Source: Acinetobacter ursingii DSM 16037 = CIP 107286 (GTDB taxonomy: Bacteria > Pseudomonadota > Gammaproteobacteria > Pseudomonadales > Moraxellaceae). Taken from it: a stretch of 64,000 bases of DNA. The position numbers and the translations under genes were made by a program. The stretch spans positions 543,900-607,899 of the forward strand of contig NZ_KB849716.1 in NCBI RefSeq assembly GCF_000368825.1. Direction: 5' to 3'. Numbering within the stretch: position 1 is the first letter of the stretch; every line of letters begins with the position of its first letter. Below the pieces are notes generated by a model. That model was not told where the DNA came from. It was given only the letters and a program-made list of their open reading frames with translations, and made no database searches. Shown here in pieces: positions 1 to 14,750 of the stretch.

Positions 1-63
1 CCATAAAATACTCCATATATTGATGTTTATAACATCATTTGGGGAGCAAAATATCACTTATAA

Positions 64-515
64 GTGTTGTTCAAATTTCCTGATCCACCTCTAATCTACC
101 GTACAACCAATTGTTCCTCATATAATCAAGCGAGTAAATATTTCAATCTGGTTTGATTCTGAAACTCAATAATATGCACTATCACAAGGTAGGCACGGAC
201 GAAATCAAGCTTAATCTGATACAGTCACGTAATGCTGTTTAATAATTAAATCTATATTTCGTCTTTCTTTAAATATGAACATGGAATTTGTTTAAAGTCT
301 TATTAAACTGTGTGCGCTAGATTGGACGATGATAAATTATTCAAATATTTTCAGAAGACAAAAGTATATTGATATTGCGATAAGCTATCAGAAAAGTTGT
401 GATGGGTTACACCTACTCATCGACTCTACAGGGTTAAAATTTTTAGGTGAAGGCGAATGGAAGCGTAAGAAACATCAGCCTGATTATTCTTGCTAATGGC
501 GCAAACTTCATTGGA
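64..515 (+). pseudogene. Decayed IS5-family transposase copy
   Basis: This stretch is a degraded second copy of the IS5-family element at 565-3562. It follows the same order as that element's transposase gene from its first codons to about residue 110, for example around 95-125 (matching 645-675), 225-260 and 355-450. Many stop codons and small indels prevent translation. A weak remnant of the left terminal repeat may lie near 64-80. Similarity stops near 515, so the 3' half is missing. It shows that more than one IS5-like insertion has occurred at this edge of the K locus. Confidence 0.8.
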
Positions 516-618
516 CTGCCACCACTCTCCTAGACAAATATCGTCTATTCTTTTTGCATAGGAGGGCTTTGTTGCACAAACCTACCAATAAAGTCATATT
601 CGGCAATATAATTCACAA

Positions 619-800
619 ATGAATAAGCCCATATCTAAAATCTATCGTACAACCAATTGGTCATCCTACAATCGCGCTTTGATCAATCGTGGTCATCTAA
701 CAATTTGGTTCGATCCCAAGACTCAATGGTATGCGCAACCGCAAGGCAGGCATGGTCGAAATCAAACTTATTCCGATACAGCCATCCAATGCTGTTTAAT
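619..800 (+). pseudogene. IS5-family transposase, N-terminal half (split by IS21 element)
   Basis: This encodes the first 60 residues of an IS5-family transposase, starting MNKPISKIYRTTNW. The natural frame breaks at 800, where the IS21-family element begins; the remaining codons to 831 come from that element. Joining position 800 to 2760 restores one uninterrupted frame (…CCLMIKSLF…) into the C-terminal half at 2756-3510. The gene was therefore intact before the IS21 insertion. It should now be inactive. Confidence 0.85.
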
Positions 801-888
801 TGTTAGCGGCAGTGTAAAAATGACCCCCTAATGGCATTTAAAAACAGACCCCCTTGGTTAATATAGCGGTCATTTTGGACTGCTCAAC

Positions 889-2681
<1,793 letters not shown>

Positions 2682-2755
2682 TACGAGATCAAAGGGGTCA
2701 ATTTTACTTTGCCATTTGTAAGGTAAAAGGGGTCAATTTTAGAATGCCGTTGACA

Positions 2756-3510
2756 TAATGATTAAATCCTTATTTCGTCTGTCTTTACGCATGGTGACTG
2801 GCTTTGTCCAAAGTCTGATTAAGCTTTGCGGATTAGATTGGACAGCACCAGATTACTCCACCCTCTGTAGACGACAAAAGCATATTGATATTGCAATTGG
2901 CTATCAAAAAAGTCGTGATGGGTTACACCTACTCGTTCACTCTACGGGGTTAAAATGTTTAGGTGAAGGTGAATGGAAATATAAAAAACATGGACCTGAA
3001 TATCGTCGCCAATGGCGTAAGCTTCATATTGCTATAGATGCTGAGACTCTTCAAATACGTGCTGTACAACTCACCACAAATAATGTCAGTGATTCACAGG
3101 TACTCAAAGATTTACTTGATCAAATTTCTTTAGATGAACCAATCGATTCTATCTATACAGATGGTGCTTATGACACGAAACGATGCCGTCAGGTCATTGC
3201 AGATCGTCAAGCACATGCAGTGATTCCACCCAGAAAAAATGCAAAGCCCTGGAAAGATATAAAAGTTCATTCACGAGAACGAAATGAACCACTTCGAACG
3301 GTTAAACGTTTGGGCAGGACACTATGGAAAAAATGGTCAGGTTATCATCGGCGAAGCTTGGTTGAAACCAAGATGCATTGCATCAAATTATTAGGAGATA
3401 AACTTTACTCAAGGAATTTTGACAGCCAAGTAAATGAGATTCATGCACGCGTAGCCGTATTAAATAAATTCACAGAATTAGGTAGACCTCATACCCAAGT
3501 GGTCACTTGA
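2756..3510 (+). pseudogene. IS5-family transposase, C-terminal part (split by IS21 element)
   Basis: About 250 residues make up the main part of an IS5/IS903-type transposase. It holds the catalytic DDE residues: D in LHIAIDAETLQI, D in YTDGAYDTKRC, and E in RRSLVETKMHC. The codons at 2758-2760 (ATG) are ordinary internal codons of the original gene and only look like a start because of the IS21 insertion; no ribosome-binding site precedes them. The 5' part is at 619-800. Confidence 0.85.
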
Positions 3511-3679
3511 ATTTGAGTAACTTAGGAAAGCTCTTTCTTTAAAATCTTTATGCAACAAAGCCACAACAAAGTCTAAATATTTTAAGAATCTAATTTCAAA
3601 AATTATGGTCAGAATAGAGTTTACTAAAAGCAAAGATAGTATTCTGTAATAACTAGAACTTAGACAAGTAGTAAGTTTT

Positions 3680-4606
3680 TCAGATAAACATAAATTTCAG
3701 ATATTTAAATGCTCTAGAAAATTGAAACCTCTTCATTCTATTAAAACAAACTAGAAATATAGACAATTTAACAAAAATTAGTTTATTAGGATAAAATTTT
3801 CTAGTAATCAGAATTCTATTTCTTACAGAGTAATAATCTGCAATCAAGCTTTTACCTTTATTTGTTGAAGCACCGTGGGCATGAAAAACTACACTTTTAG
3901 ATGCTATACCAATTAAAAAACCTTTACTTTTGGCTCTGTTACAATAATCAATTTCCTCATAATATAAAAAATAATCTTCACATAATAGACCAACAGTTTC
4001 CAAACAATCACGAGATATAAGTAGTGATGCACCAATTACGTAGTCAATTTTTTCTTCAAATTTTTTTTCATCAATAGCATCATTAATATTGAGATCACTA
4101 CCAATTTCTTTTGTAGTACAAAGCCAAGAGTTAATTATACCACCTACACCCTGTACATTACTTTTATTTTCCAACTGTACTAATCTTGAACCTACAACTC
4201 CATAATTATTATTTTCTAAGAACTTATGAAGCATAAATTTTAAGCTATTAGTTTGAACAATTGTATCATTATTTAAAATCCAAACATACGACATACTTTC
4301 AAATTTTAAAGCAAATTTGATACCGATATTATTTCCACCAGCATATCCATAGTTTCCTTCATTTCTAATCAAGTATAAGTTATGATCAATATTATAAGAT
4401 ACTGCTTCTTTCTCACCTATCTCAATAAATTCATTTTCATAATTGAGTATGAAGTACTCAAGAATTGAATCATAAGATTTTTTATGAGAATTATTATCAA
4501 CAACAATCACTCTACAATTAGAAAAATTGTCGAGATTACGCAAGCTTTCTACACATTTTATAGTTTCTCTTTCAGAATTCCAATTTAACACTATAATATA
4601 ATTCAC
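3680..4606 (-). CDS. Family 2 glycosyltransferase (rhamnosyltransferase-like)
   Basis: This 308-residue cytoplasmic, GT-A fold glycosyltransferase of family 2 probably adds one sugar of the capsule repeat unit from a nucleotide sugar. The N-terminal donor-binding segment reads IIVLNWNSERETIKCVESL with VIVVDNNS. The metal-binding region is WILNNDTIV, and a YEEIDYCNRAKSKG motif is typical of the WbbL-like rhamnosyltransferase branch. Rhamnose is an inference supported by the rml genes in the same locus. It is very AT-rich compared with the rml genes, as is common for swapped K-locus cores. It is the last K gene before the insertion sequences, and its frame is complete. Confidence 0.8.
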   Translation of the reverse strand: MNYIIVLNWNSERETIKCVESLRNLDNFSNCRVIVVDNNSHKKSYDSILEYFILNYENEFIEIGEKEAVSYNIDHNLYLIRNEGNYGYAGGNNIGIKFALKFESMSYVWILNNDTIVQTNSLKFMLHKFLENNNYGVVGSRLVQLENKSNVQGVGGIINSWLCTTKEIGSDLNINDAIDEKKFEEKIDYVIGASLLISRDCLETVGLLCEDYFLYYEEIDYCNRAKSKGFLIGIASKSVVFHAHGASTNKGKSLIADYYSVRNRILITRKFYPNKLIFVKLSIFLVCFNRMKRFQFSRAFKYLKFMFI

Positions 4607-4703
4607 AAAAAACTCACAAAAATTAATAATTAAGATTAGTTATGTGACTATAAAATATATAGTCACATACATTTAAATTTCAAGAAACCTCAATAAGGTT
4701 TAT

Positions 4704-5702
4704 TCAAAAAACCTCTTTTACTTCTTTATTAAACCTAGCTTCCGCATTCCTAATATCGACTTCGTAAGTGTTAAAATCTTTTATCTTGATTTGATAGTTG
4801 TTCAAACAATCATGTATAACCTTAACTATATCCTCTATATTCTCATCTTTACTTTCAAAATGATAATAATCCATAATAGGCATGTCTTGCTTATATTTTG
4901 CGGCACCATCCTTACCAATAATTAAACAACACTTTGCTAAACAAGCCTCTCTAGGCATACGCTCTCTACCTGGATGAAAACCAAAATCAATGTATATTTT
5001 TGCTGAATTCATTAATTTTTTGACTTCTACTTGAGTCATATTTTGAATAGGCACCCACTCAAGCTCAGAAGTTTTAGATCTGATTTTATTTAAAAAATCA
5101 CCATTTTTGGCTGGATTATAAATAATTAAGTCTTGCTTTTTATCTAATTCCTCATCAGAAAAATTATCAGTTAAATAATTAAAATTTAAATAATCAGAGA
5201 TAACACTTGTATGATTCAATTTATTATCAATTAAAAACTTTTGCGTATAGTATGAATTAGGAATATGAATTATTTCCTTCATTTCTTTTATCTGATCAAA
5301 AGATGGGAATTTCTTATCACCTCTTAAAATCTTTTTTAATATATGATTTTTATTATGACTTTGCATATTTTTAAAAAAGAAATCAACACTTAACCACCAT
5401 ATACTTTTACTAGTTTTGTCAATTTTTTTTTCATTCAAAATTTGACAAGCGGCTTCAGGTATAATTACTAAATTACTGGGATCATTTTTAATTTCTGAAA
5501 TATCAGTAATATATGGTATATCATATATTTTATAATTCTGATGTCTTGGAGTTATCTTATCTTTTTTAGCACCATAGTAAAACATCATAACTTTTCTTTT
5601 TAAATTTAGTAGGGCATGTGCTAATTGATGTAATGCTTCTGGGCCTCCTGAAGCATATCCTGCAGGAGCACATATATATATTGTTTTAGAATCTTTAATC
5701 AT
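4704..5702 (-). CDS. Probable capsule glycosyltransferase (unclassified)
   Basis: This protein of about 332 residues opens with a Rossmann-like strand and a glycine-rich loop (TIYICAPAGYASGGPEALHQ), which resembles GT-B glycosyltransferases. A later segment (IYIDFGFHPGRERMPREA) resembles the donor-binding EX7E region of GT4-like enzymes. I chose the ATG at 5702 because it directly follows the glf stop and a GAGG ribosome-binding site. The longer start at 5714 is a GTG that overlaps that site. It is AT-rich and lies between glf and the family 2 transferase. It could be the galactofuranosyltransferase, but nothing in the sequence proves the sugar. Confidence 0.68.
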   Translation of the reverse strand: MIKDSKTIYICAPAGYASGGPEALHQLAHALLNLKRKVMMFYYGAKKDKITPRHQNYKIYDIPYITDISEIKNDPSNLVIIPEAACQILNEKKIDKTSKSIWWLSVDFFFKNMQSHNKNHILKKILRGDKKFPSFDQIKEMKEIIHIPNSYYTQKFLIDNKLNHTSVISDYLNFNYLTDNFSDEELDKKQDLIIYNPAKNGDFLNKIRSKTSELEWVPIQNMTQVEVKKLMNSAKIYIDFGFHPGRERMPREACLAKCCLIIGKDGAAKYKQDMPIMDYYHFESKDENIEDIVKVIHDCLNNYQIKIKDFNTYEVDIRNAEARFNKEVKEVF

Positions 5703-5703
5703 T

Positions 5704-8150
<2,447 letters not shown>

Positions 8151-8156
8151 AGAAGA

Positions 8157-8720
8157 TTAAAACAACGCAGCATCTGTTAATCTACTTGCATTTTCATCTT
8201 TCTCAGTTAGCTTTAATGACGTTCCTTCTTCAACAGGCCAATCAATCGCAAGATCTGGATCATTCCATACAATACTTCTTTCACACTCTTTAGAGTAATA
8301 ATCTGTGGTTTTATATAAAAACTGAGTATTATCTTCGAGTGCAATAAAGCCATGTGCAAAACCAGCAGGAATCCAAAACTGTTTGTGATTATCGCCTGTA
8401 AGCTCAAGCCCTACCCATTCACCAAATGTTGGGGAGTTTTCACGGATATCTACTGCCACATCCCACGCTCGGCCCTGTACTACACGCACTAGCTTCCCTT
8501 GCGCATGCGGATTAAGCTGATAATGCAAACCGCGCAATACGCCTTTTTGTGAAAACGAGTGATTATCTTGTACAAATTGTGGCACATCTAAATCACGCTC
8601 AGTAAGCGCCTGCTCAAAGTTTTTTTGGTTAAAACTTTCCATAAACCAGCCACGGTCATCACCAAATACACGCGGCTCTAAAATGAGTAAACCATTGATT
8701 TTAGTTTCAATAATATTCAT
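8157..8720 (-). CDS. rmlC: dTDP-4-dehydrorhamnose 3,5-epimerase
   Basis: This 187-residue cupin enzyme is the third step of dTDP-L-rhamnose synthesis. It shows the RmlC signature with catalytic histidine (VLRGLHYQ near residue 61), the QGKLVRVVQGRAWDVAVD strand and WIPAGFAHGF. It follows rmlA by 67 bp. The cluster order here is rmlB-rmlD-rmlA-rmlC in the direction of transcription. Confidence 0.96.
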   Translation of the reverse strand: MNIIETKINGLLILEPRVFGDDRGWFMESFNQKNFEQALTERDLDVPQFVQDNHSFSQKGVLRGLHYQLNPHAQGKLVRVVQGRAWDVAVDIRENSPTFGEWVGLELTGDNHKQFWIPAGFAHGFIALEDNTQFLYKTTDYYSKECERSIVWNDPDLAIDWPVEEGTSLKLTEKDENASRLTDAALF

Positions 8721-8787
8721 TACGACAATATCCAGTGTAGTCTATATGCAAGGCATCATGTTGATTTAGATAATGACTTGATTACAT

Positions 8788-9681
8788 TTATTTTGAATGT
8801 TCTTGATGCAATTTTAACAAGTACTGACCATATCCAGTTTTCTTAAAAAATTCACCACGTGCTTTAAGTTGGTTTAAATCGATCCAGCCATTGTTAAAAG
8901 AAATCTCTTCTAAACTGGCAACTTTTAAACCCTGACGATGCTCAATGGTTTGTACAAACTGACTCGCTTCAATCAGTGAATCATGTGTACCTGTATCTAG
9001 CCATGCAAAACCTCGGCCAAGTACTTCTACATTTAGTGCTTGTTGCTGTAAATAAATATTATTTACGTCGGTAATTTCAAGCTCCCCGCGATGTGATGGT
9101 TTAATATTTTTGGCAATCTCAACCACCGAATTGTCGTAAAAATACAAACCCGTCACTGCATAATTCGATTTTGGCTGCTCTGGTTTTTCTTCAATACTTA
9201 AAGCTTTACCCGATGCATCAAAGTCGACTACACCAAAACGCTCAGGATCATTCACATAGTAGCCGAATACTGTAGCGCCCTGATCTTGGACTGCTGCACG
9301 TTTGAGTTGTTCGCTGAAATGTTGACCATAGAAAATATTATCACCCAATATCAGTGTGACATTATCCTGACCAATAAATTCTTCACCCAAAATAAATGCC
9401 TGGGCAAGTCCGTCTGGTGATGGTTGTACTTTATAAGACAACTTAATTCCGAGTTCTTGGCCTGTACCCAATAATTTCTCAAAGTTTGGCAAATCTTCTG
9501 GTGTCGAAATAATTAAGATTTCATTAATCCCTGCCAACATCAAAACAGACAATGGATAATAAATCATTGGTTTATCATAAATAGGGAGTAATTGTTTCGA
9601 TGTACCCATCGTGATTGGATACAAGCGTGTTCCAGAACCACCCGCTAAAATAATACCTTTACGATTTTTTTGTACTGTCAT
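8788..9681 (-). CDS. rmlA: Glucose-1-phosphate thymidylyltransferase
   Basis: This 297-residue enzyme makes dTDP-glucose from dTTP and glucose-1-phosphate, the first step of the rhamnose branch. It shows the nucleotidyltransferase motif [16 protein letters not shown] at the N-terminus, then [19 protein letters not shown] with the metal-binding Asp, and [19 protein letters not shown]. Its length is usual. Only one base separates it from the rmlD stop, indicating translational coupling. Confidence 0.97.
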   Translation of the reverse strand: MTVQKNRKGIILAGGSGTRLYPITMGTSKQLLPIYDKPMIYYPLSVLMLAGINEILIISTPEDLPNFEKLLGTGQELGIKLSYKVQPSPDGLAQAFILGEEFIGQDNVTLILGDNIFYGQHFSEQLKRAAVQDQGATVFGYYVNDPERFGVVDFDASGKALSIEEKPEQPKSNYAVTGLYFYDNSVVEIAKNIKPSHRGELEITDVNNIYLQQQALNVEVLGRGFAWLDTGTHDSLIEASQFVQTIEHRQGLKVASLEEISFNNGWIDLNQLKARGEFFKKTGYGQYLLKLHQEHSK

Positions 9682-9682
9682 A

Positions 9683-10588
9683 TTAAATCATCTCTGCAAT
9701 CGCATGTTCTACACCCTGTTGCCACTCTGGTAAGTGGATGTAAAAAGTCTGTTGTAATTTTTGGGTATTTAATCTGGAGTTAAGTGGACGCTTGGCAGGC
9801 GTCGGATAAGCAGTTGTCGGAATTGCTTCTACCTGCTTAATCTGTAGCTCAATACCCTTTTGACGTGCTTTTTCAAAAATAAATTGTGCATAGTCATACC
9901 ATGAGGTTTCACCTTGTGGAGCAAGATGATAATGCCCATGTAAATCATGGTGTTGATCTGGATTAAAATCATAATATCGTATGACTTGAGCTGTGACATC
10001 CGCAATCAAAGCTGCACCTGTCGGTACACCAATTTGATCCGCAATAATATTCAGTTCATCTTTACTTTTTGCGAGTTTCAACATGGTTTTAATAAAATTA
10101 TTGCCATGCGTACCATAAACCCAACTGGTTCTAAAGTTAATAAATTTAGCCTTGCTTTGCTCTAGTGCAATTTCACCTGCTAGTTTGGTATGTCCATAAG
10201 CATTTTGAGGAGCTTTCTCATCAGTTTCTTGCCATGCAATTTGTCCCTGACCATCAAACACATAATCAGTTGAATAATGTATCAACAATGCATTCATTAT
10301 TTTACATTGTTCGGCCAAATGCTTTACCGCCAAATGATTAATTAAATCTGCCTGTTCAAGATCAGTTTCAGCTTGATCCACCGCAGTATATGCGGTTGCA
10401 TTCACTACAATATTCGGACGAAATTGTGTAATGACTCGAGCGATGGCATCAAAGTTTACGATATCACCACAATACTGAGTTTTCGCATCTTGATAGCGAT
10501 CTAGAGCCAATACTTCACCTAAGGGTTGTAATGCTCTCTGCAACTCCCAACCGACCTGCCCATTTTTACCTAAGATTAACAGCTTCAT
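9683..10588 (-). CDS. rmlD: dTDP-4-dehydrorhamnose reductase
   Basis: This 301-residue extended short-chain reductase performs the NAD(P)H-dependent last step to dTDP-L-rhamnose. It has the nucleotide-binding [10 protein letters not shown] motif, a [14 protein letters not shown] segment, and the catalytic YxxxK in YGHTKLAGE. It is packed between rmlB and rmlA and is complete. Confidence 0.96.
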   Translation of the reverse strand: MKLLILGKNGQVGWELQRALQPLGEVLALDRYQDAKTQYCGDIVNFDAIARVITQFRPNIVVNATAYTAVDQAETDLEQADLINHLAVKHLAEQCKIMNALLIHYSTDYVFDGQGQIAWQETDEKAPQNAYGHTKLAGEIALEQSKAKFINFRTSWVYGTHGNNFIKTMLKLAKSKDELNIIADQIGVPTGAALIADVTAQVIRYYDFNPDQHHDLHGHYHLAPQGETSWYDYAQFIFEKARQKGIELQIKQVEAIPTTAYPTPAKRPLNSRLNTQKLQQTFYIHLPEWQQGVEHAIAEMI

Positions 10589-10606
10589 CTCTATTCACTC
10601 ACTGTT

Positions 10607-11677
10607 TTAGGCATTGGCATACTGTTGTTCAACCCAGTTCTGGTATTCGCCACTTTGTACATTCCGCACCCAATCCTGATGATCTAAATACCACTGTACT
10701 GTCTTTCGCAGACCTGTTTTAAATGTCTCTTCAGGTACCCAATTTAAATCTTGTTTAATTTTAGTGGCATCAATCGCATAGCGTAGATCATGACCTGGCC
10801 GATCTGTAACATAAGTAATCAGATCTTGATACTGTGCTATACCTTCTGGCTTGTTAGGTACAAGTTCTTCTAAAAGTTCACAAATCGCTTTGACTACATC
10901 AATATTTTTCTGCTCATTATGACCACCAATATTGTATGTTTCGCCTACTTTAGCTTCAGTAACAACTTTATAAAGTGCACGTGCATGATCTTCAACATAT
11001 AACCAGTCCCGAATTTGTGCACCATTCCCATAGACTGGTAATGGCTTACCAGCAAGCGCATTTAAAATGACCAGTGGAATCAGTTTTTCTGGGAAATGAT
11101 AAGGTCCATAATTATTAGAACAATTGGTTAATACAACAGGCAAACCATAAGTACGATACCAAGCACGGACGAGATGATCCGAACTAGCTTTACTTGCAGA
11201 ATAAGGTGAACTTGGGGCATAAGGCGTGGTTTCCAGGAATAAATCCTCTGTACCCTCTAAATCACCATAGACTTCATCAGTAGAAATATGATGAAAACGA
11301 AATGCTGATTTTTTATCTTCTGCTAGGGTATTCCAATAATATCGTGCTGCTTCCAGTAACTGATAGGTACCGATGATATTCGTTTCTATAAAATCAGCTG
11401 GACCTGAAATTGAACGATCCACATGTGACTCCGCAGCCAAATGCATAACGGCATCGGGTTGGAAATCCAAAAAAAGTCGATCTAAAGCAGCACGATCACA
11501 AATATCGGTTTGGGAAAATTGATATCTTTCATTTTGATCAATTTCTTTTAAAGATTCTAAATTCCCTGCATAGGTTAATTTATCCACATTTAAAATTTCA
11601 TCGTTTGTATTATTTATAATATAGCGCACCACCGCAGAACCAATAAAACCTGCACCACCCGTAATTAATATTTTCAT
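10607..11677 (-). CDS. rmlB: dTDP-glucose 4,6-dehydratase
   Basis: This 356-residue NAD-dependent enzyme is the second step of dTDP-L-rhamnose synthesis. It shows [14 protein letters not shown] at the N-terminus, [12 protein letters not shown], the substrate-contact STDEVYGDL, and catalytic [15 protein letters not shown]. Its length is usual for RmlB. It lies 21 bp after gna and 18 bp before rmlD. Confidence 0.97.
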   Translation of the reverse strand: MKILITGGAGFIGSAVVRYIINNTNDEILNVDKLTYAGNLESLKEIDQNERYQFSQTDICDRAALDRLFLDFQPDAVMHLAAESHVDRSISGPADFIETNIIGTYQLLEAARYYWNTLAEDKKSAFRFHHISTDEVYGDLEGTEDLFLETTPYAPSSPYSASKASSDHLVRAWYRTYGLPVVLTNCSNNYGPYHFPEKLIPLVILNALAGKPLPVYGNGAQIRDWLYVEDHARALYKVVTEAKVGETYNIGGHNEQKNIDVVKAICELLEELVPNKPEGIAQYQDLITYVTDRPGHDLRYAIDATKIKQDLNWVPEETFKTGLRKTVQWYLDHQDWVRNVQSGEYQNWVEQQYANA

Positions 11678-11698
11678 CTTTTAAATATCACTTCTAAA

Positions 11699-12976
11699 TT
11701 ACAAACGAATATCGCTATGCGCTTTATCGAGAACATATTTTAAATCATATAAAACATGTTTTTCTTTGCCTAATTGTTTAAATTGATCAATTGTCATACT
11801 TTTAAACTGGTCATGTGCCACCGCAAGCACGATGGCATCATACTGCCCTTGATGTAATTCTTTAATAGGTGCTAGGCCATATTCATGTTGGACTTCTGTA
11901 TCATCCACCCAAGGATCATAAATATCTAAATCAAGATCATATTCTTTCAGAGCTTTGACCATATCTACAATTTTGGTATTACGGATATCAGGACAATTTT
12001 CTTTAAAACTCAGTCCCATGATGAGGATTTTTGAACCCACCACTTGTATCCGTTGTTTGACCATTTCTTTAATCAATTGGGTCGCCACATATTCGCCCAT
12101 TCGATCATTTAAACGTCGAGCGGCGAGTATAATTTCTGGATGTAAACCGATCGATTGTGCTTTATGGGTTAAATAATAAGGATCGACACCAATACAATGC
12201 CCACCGACTAAGCCAGGACGGAACGGTAAAAAGTTCCACTTAGTGCCCGCCGCTTTCAGCACTTCTTCAGTATCAATGTCGAGTTTATTAAAAATTAATG
12301 CCAATTCATTAATCAACGCAATATTCACATCACGCTGAGTATTTTCAATGACCTTTGCTGCTTCAGCGACCTTAATACTTGGTGCTTTATACGTGCCTGC
12401 ATCTATGATCAACTGATAAACTTGATCAATATAATCAGCGACTTCAGGCGTAGAACCCGAGGTTATTTTTAAAATATTGGTCACACGTCGTTGTTTATCA
12501 CCTGGATTAATACGTTCAGGACTATAACCCACAAAAAAATCCTGATTAAATTTTAAGCCTGAAACCTTTTCTAAAACTGGAATACAAACCTCTTCAGTGG
12601 CTCCTGGATAGACTGTGGATTCATAGACTACGATGTCGCCTTTTTTTAGGACTTGACCAATGGTTTCAGAAGATTTGATCAATGGGGTTAAATCAGGTTG
12701 TTTAAAATCATCAATCGGTGTTGGAACAGTCACAATAAAGAAATTGGATTGCTTTAATGCAGTAAAATCATGGGTATAACGCAAATTGACTGCTTGTTTT
12801 AATTCTTCTGCCGAAGTTTCTAGCGTATGATCATGCCCAGCAAGCAGTTCAGCAATACGTTGTTGATTAATATCAAAACCAATGGTGGGTTTTTGCTTGC
12901 CAAACTCAACGGCTAGTGGCAGCCCAACATAACCTAGTCCAATAATTGCAATACTGAGCTGTTCAAGCTGAAACAT
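11699..12976 (-). CDS. gna: UDP-N-acetyl-hexosamine 6-dehydrogenase (Gna/WbpO/TviB type)
   Basis: This 425-residue member of the UDP-glucose/GDP-mannose dehydrogenase family oxidises C6 of a UDP-HexNAc sugar to the uronic acid, using NAD. The Rossmann motif [18 protein letters not shown] is at the start, VYESTVYPG in the middle, and the catalytic cysteine in [11 protein letters not shown] near residue 256. In Acinetobacter K loci gna is usually the first gene of the variable region, opposite wza, exactly as here. The exact HexNAc substrate cannot be read from sequence. Confidence 0.92.
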   Translation of the reverse strand: MFQLEQLSIAIIGLGYVGLPLAVEFGKQKPTIGFDINQQRIAELLAGHDHTLETSAEELKQAVNLRYTHDFTALKQSNFFIVTVPTPIDDFKQPDLTPLIKSSETIGQVLKKGDIVVYESTVYPGATEEVCIPVLEKVSGLKFNQDFFVGYSPERINPGDKQRRVTNILKITSGSTPEVADYIDQVYQLIIDAGTYKAPSIKVAEAAKVIENTQRDVNIALINELALIFNKLDIDTEEVLKAAGTKWNFLPFRPGLVGGHCIGVDPYYLTHKAQSIGLHPEIILAARRLNDRMGEYVATQLIKEMVKQRIQVVGSKILIMGLSFKENCPDIRNTKIVDMVKALKEYDLDLDIYDPWVDDTEVQHEYGLAPIKELHQGQYDAIVLAVAHDQFKSMTIDQFKQLGKEKHVLYDLKYVLDKAHSDIRL

Positions 12977-13184
12977 AAGAAACCTGATAATGACGAAGCA
13001 ATCTGCGAAGTATATTACGAAAGTAGATCTTTACATGTTACAAAATATAGCAGATCTTACATGACGGATGTTTGAATTATACAATTTAACATTTAAAAAC
13101 CTACATCTTATTTTCATTATGGTCTACAATTCTGACAGAATTTTGATTCAAAGTTACAACGAATTACAAACAAAGGGTTTTGCT
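12977..13184. promoter_or_regulatory. Divergent gna / wza intergenic promoter region
   Basis: This 208-bp AT-rich gap separates the minus-strand biosynthesis genes from the plus-strand export genes, so both promoters must lie here. I could not fix -35/-10 boxes with confidence. An open frame running back to 13068 is probably untranslated leader, because it lacks the lipoprotein signal at its front. A GGG-type ribosome-binding site lies at 13175-13177, just before the GTG of wza. Confidence 0.55.
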
Positions 13185-14288
13185 GTGAAGTTGAGAAGCA
13201 CCTCATTTTTATTATCTATCTGTATTTTAAGCCTTTCAGGATGTGCTGTTACTTCCGGATTACAGACCTACGATTTACCAGAACAAGGTCATTTTAGAAC
13301 AGACCAAGGCGCAGATGTGTCTGTCGTTCAACTTAATCAGGCGAATCTTCCTGCATTACAAACCGCAGCGAATGTGACCTCCTCTGATTTAGCATCATTA
13401 TTTCGTTCGCAGCATACCTTATACCGCTTAAGTGCAGGTGATGTACTGTCGATACAGCTTTGGGCTTATCCAGAACTAACTCCTCCTCTTCAACAAGATT
13501 CTGCCAATATCAAAGCTTCAGGCTATCCGATTGATAGCGATGGCAATATCTATTTACCACTTGTCGGTAAAATTCACGCTGCTGGCAAAACCGTGTCTGA
13601 ACTGAATCGAAACCTTCGAGCTCAATTTGCGCATTATTTAAAAACCCCTGATGTTGTGGTTCGGGTGCTTTCTTACGAAGGGAATCGTTATTTTGTCAAT
13701 GGTCAGGTGATGAAAAGTGGTCAATACACTTTAAATGACCAACCGATTAGTATTTATACCGCACTGGGTATGGCGGGTGGTGTCAATACCGAAACTGGTG
13801 ATAATACCTCGATTCAACTGATTCGTAATGGTAAAACGTTTGATCTAAACGCGGTGAGTCTAGAAAAACAGGGCTATTCCCTACACAAACTCCTCATCCA
13901 GCCCAATGATACGATTTATGTCAACACCAAACAAAACCAGAAACTCTATGTGATGGGTGAATCGAGTAAAAGTCAGGCGCTGTCTTTACGTGATCAAGGC
14001 ATGACTTTAAGTGATGTATTGGGTGAAAGTGAAGGGATCAATCCATATTCAGCCAGCGCAGCGCGAATTTATGTGATGCGTACTAATTTACAAACGCGTA
14101 CCTCAACCATTTATCATTTGGATCTCAGCAGTATTGGAAACCTAGCGTTGGCCAATCAATTTCAAATGCAAAAAAATGATATTGTTTATATCGATGCAAC
14201 AGGTTTAACTCGCTGGCAGCGTATTATGAACCAGATTGTACCGTTCTCTAGCGCACTTTATACATTTGACCAATTGGGTAAAAACTAA
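13185..14288 (+). CDS. wza: Capsule outer-membrane export lipoprotein Wza
   Basis: This protein of about 367 residues forms the octameric outer-membrane channel for capsule export. I chose the GTG at 13185 because it is preceded by AAAGGG and places a lipoprotein signal at the front (SFLLSICILSLSGC, cysteine near residue 20). The frame extends upstream to 13068, but those 39 residues would precede the signal. A poly-export domain lies around residues 80-170 (YRLSAGDVLSIQLWAYPEL, GNIYLPLVGKIHAAGKT), followed by SLBB repeats. It starts the wza-wzb-wzc operon. Confidence 0.93.
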   Translation: MKLRSTSFLLSICILSLSGCAVTSGLQTYDLPEQGHFRTDQGADVSVVQLNQANLPALQTAANVTSSDLASLFRSQHTLYRLSAGDVLSIQLWAYPELTPPLQQDSANIKASGYPIDSDGNIYLPLVGKIHAAGKTVSELNRNLRAQFAHYLKTPDVVVRVLSYEGNRYFVNGQVMKSGQYTLNDQPISIYTALGMAGGVNTETGDNTSIQLIRNGKTFDLNAVSLEKQGYSLHKLLIQPNDTIYVNTKQNQKLYVMGESSKSQALSLRDQGMTLSDVLGESEGINPYSASAARIYVMRTNLQTRTSTIYHLDLSSIGNLALANQFQMQKNDIVYIDATGLTRWQRIMNQIVPFSSALYTFDQLGKN

Positions 14289-14300
14289 GCGAATAAACGA

Positions 14301-14729
14301 ATGCAAATACAAAATATTTTGGTGGTTTGTGTTGGAAATATCTGCCGTAGCCCAATGGCTGAGTATTTATTAAAACAAACGTATCCACATCTCAACATCG
14401 AGTCAGCAGGGATCTCTGGCTTGATTGGCGAAGTCGCAGATGCCAAGGCTATTCAGTGCATGGATGTAATCAACATTGATATGCGTCCACATGTTGCACG
14501 TAAACTAAATAGTGATTTAATCAAAAAAGCTGATTTAATTTTAGTGATGAGCTTAAATCAACAAAAACATCTAGAACAGACTTGGCCTTTTGCCAAAGGT
14601 AAAGTGTTTCGACTTGGACATTGGCAACATAAAAATGTGCCTGATCCCTATCAACACGATCAGGCGTTTTTTGATGAAACCTGCCGTAATATTCAGGCTT
14701 ACGTGTCTGACTGGAAATCACATATTTAA
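14301..14729 (+). CDS. wzb: Low-molecular-weight protein tyrosine phosphatase Wzb
   Basis: This 142-residue cytoplasmic phosphatase removes phosphate from the tyrosine tail of Wzc and so controls capsule assembly. The P-loop CX5R is VCVGNICRSPMAE near residue 9, and the general acid is in the C-terminal DPYQHDQAF. It sits between wza and wzc, about 12 and 21 bp from them. Confidence 0.96.
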   Translation: MQIQNILVVCVGNICRSPMAEYLLKQTYPHLNIESAGISGLIGEVADAKAIQCMDVINIDMRPHVARKLNSDLIKKADLILVMSLNQQKHLEQTWPFAKGKVFRLGHWQHKNVPDPYQHDQAFFDETCRNIQAYVSDWKSHI

Positions 14730-14750
14730 TTTTTAAGTAGTTGCATACCC

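Noticed and set aside
13068..13184. Upstream extension of wza by 39 codons
   Set aside because: It would put residues before a clear lipoprotein signal peptide, and the GTG at 13185 has its own ribosome-binding site.
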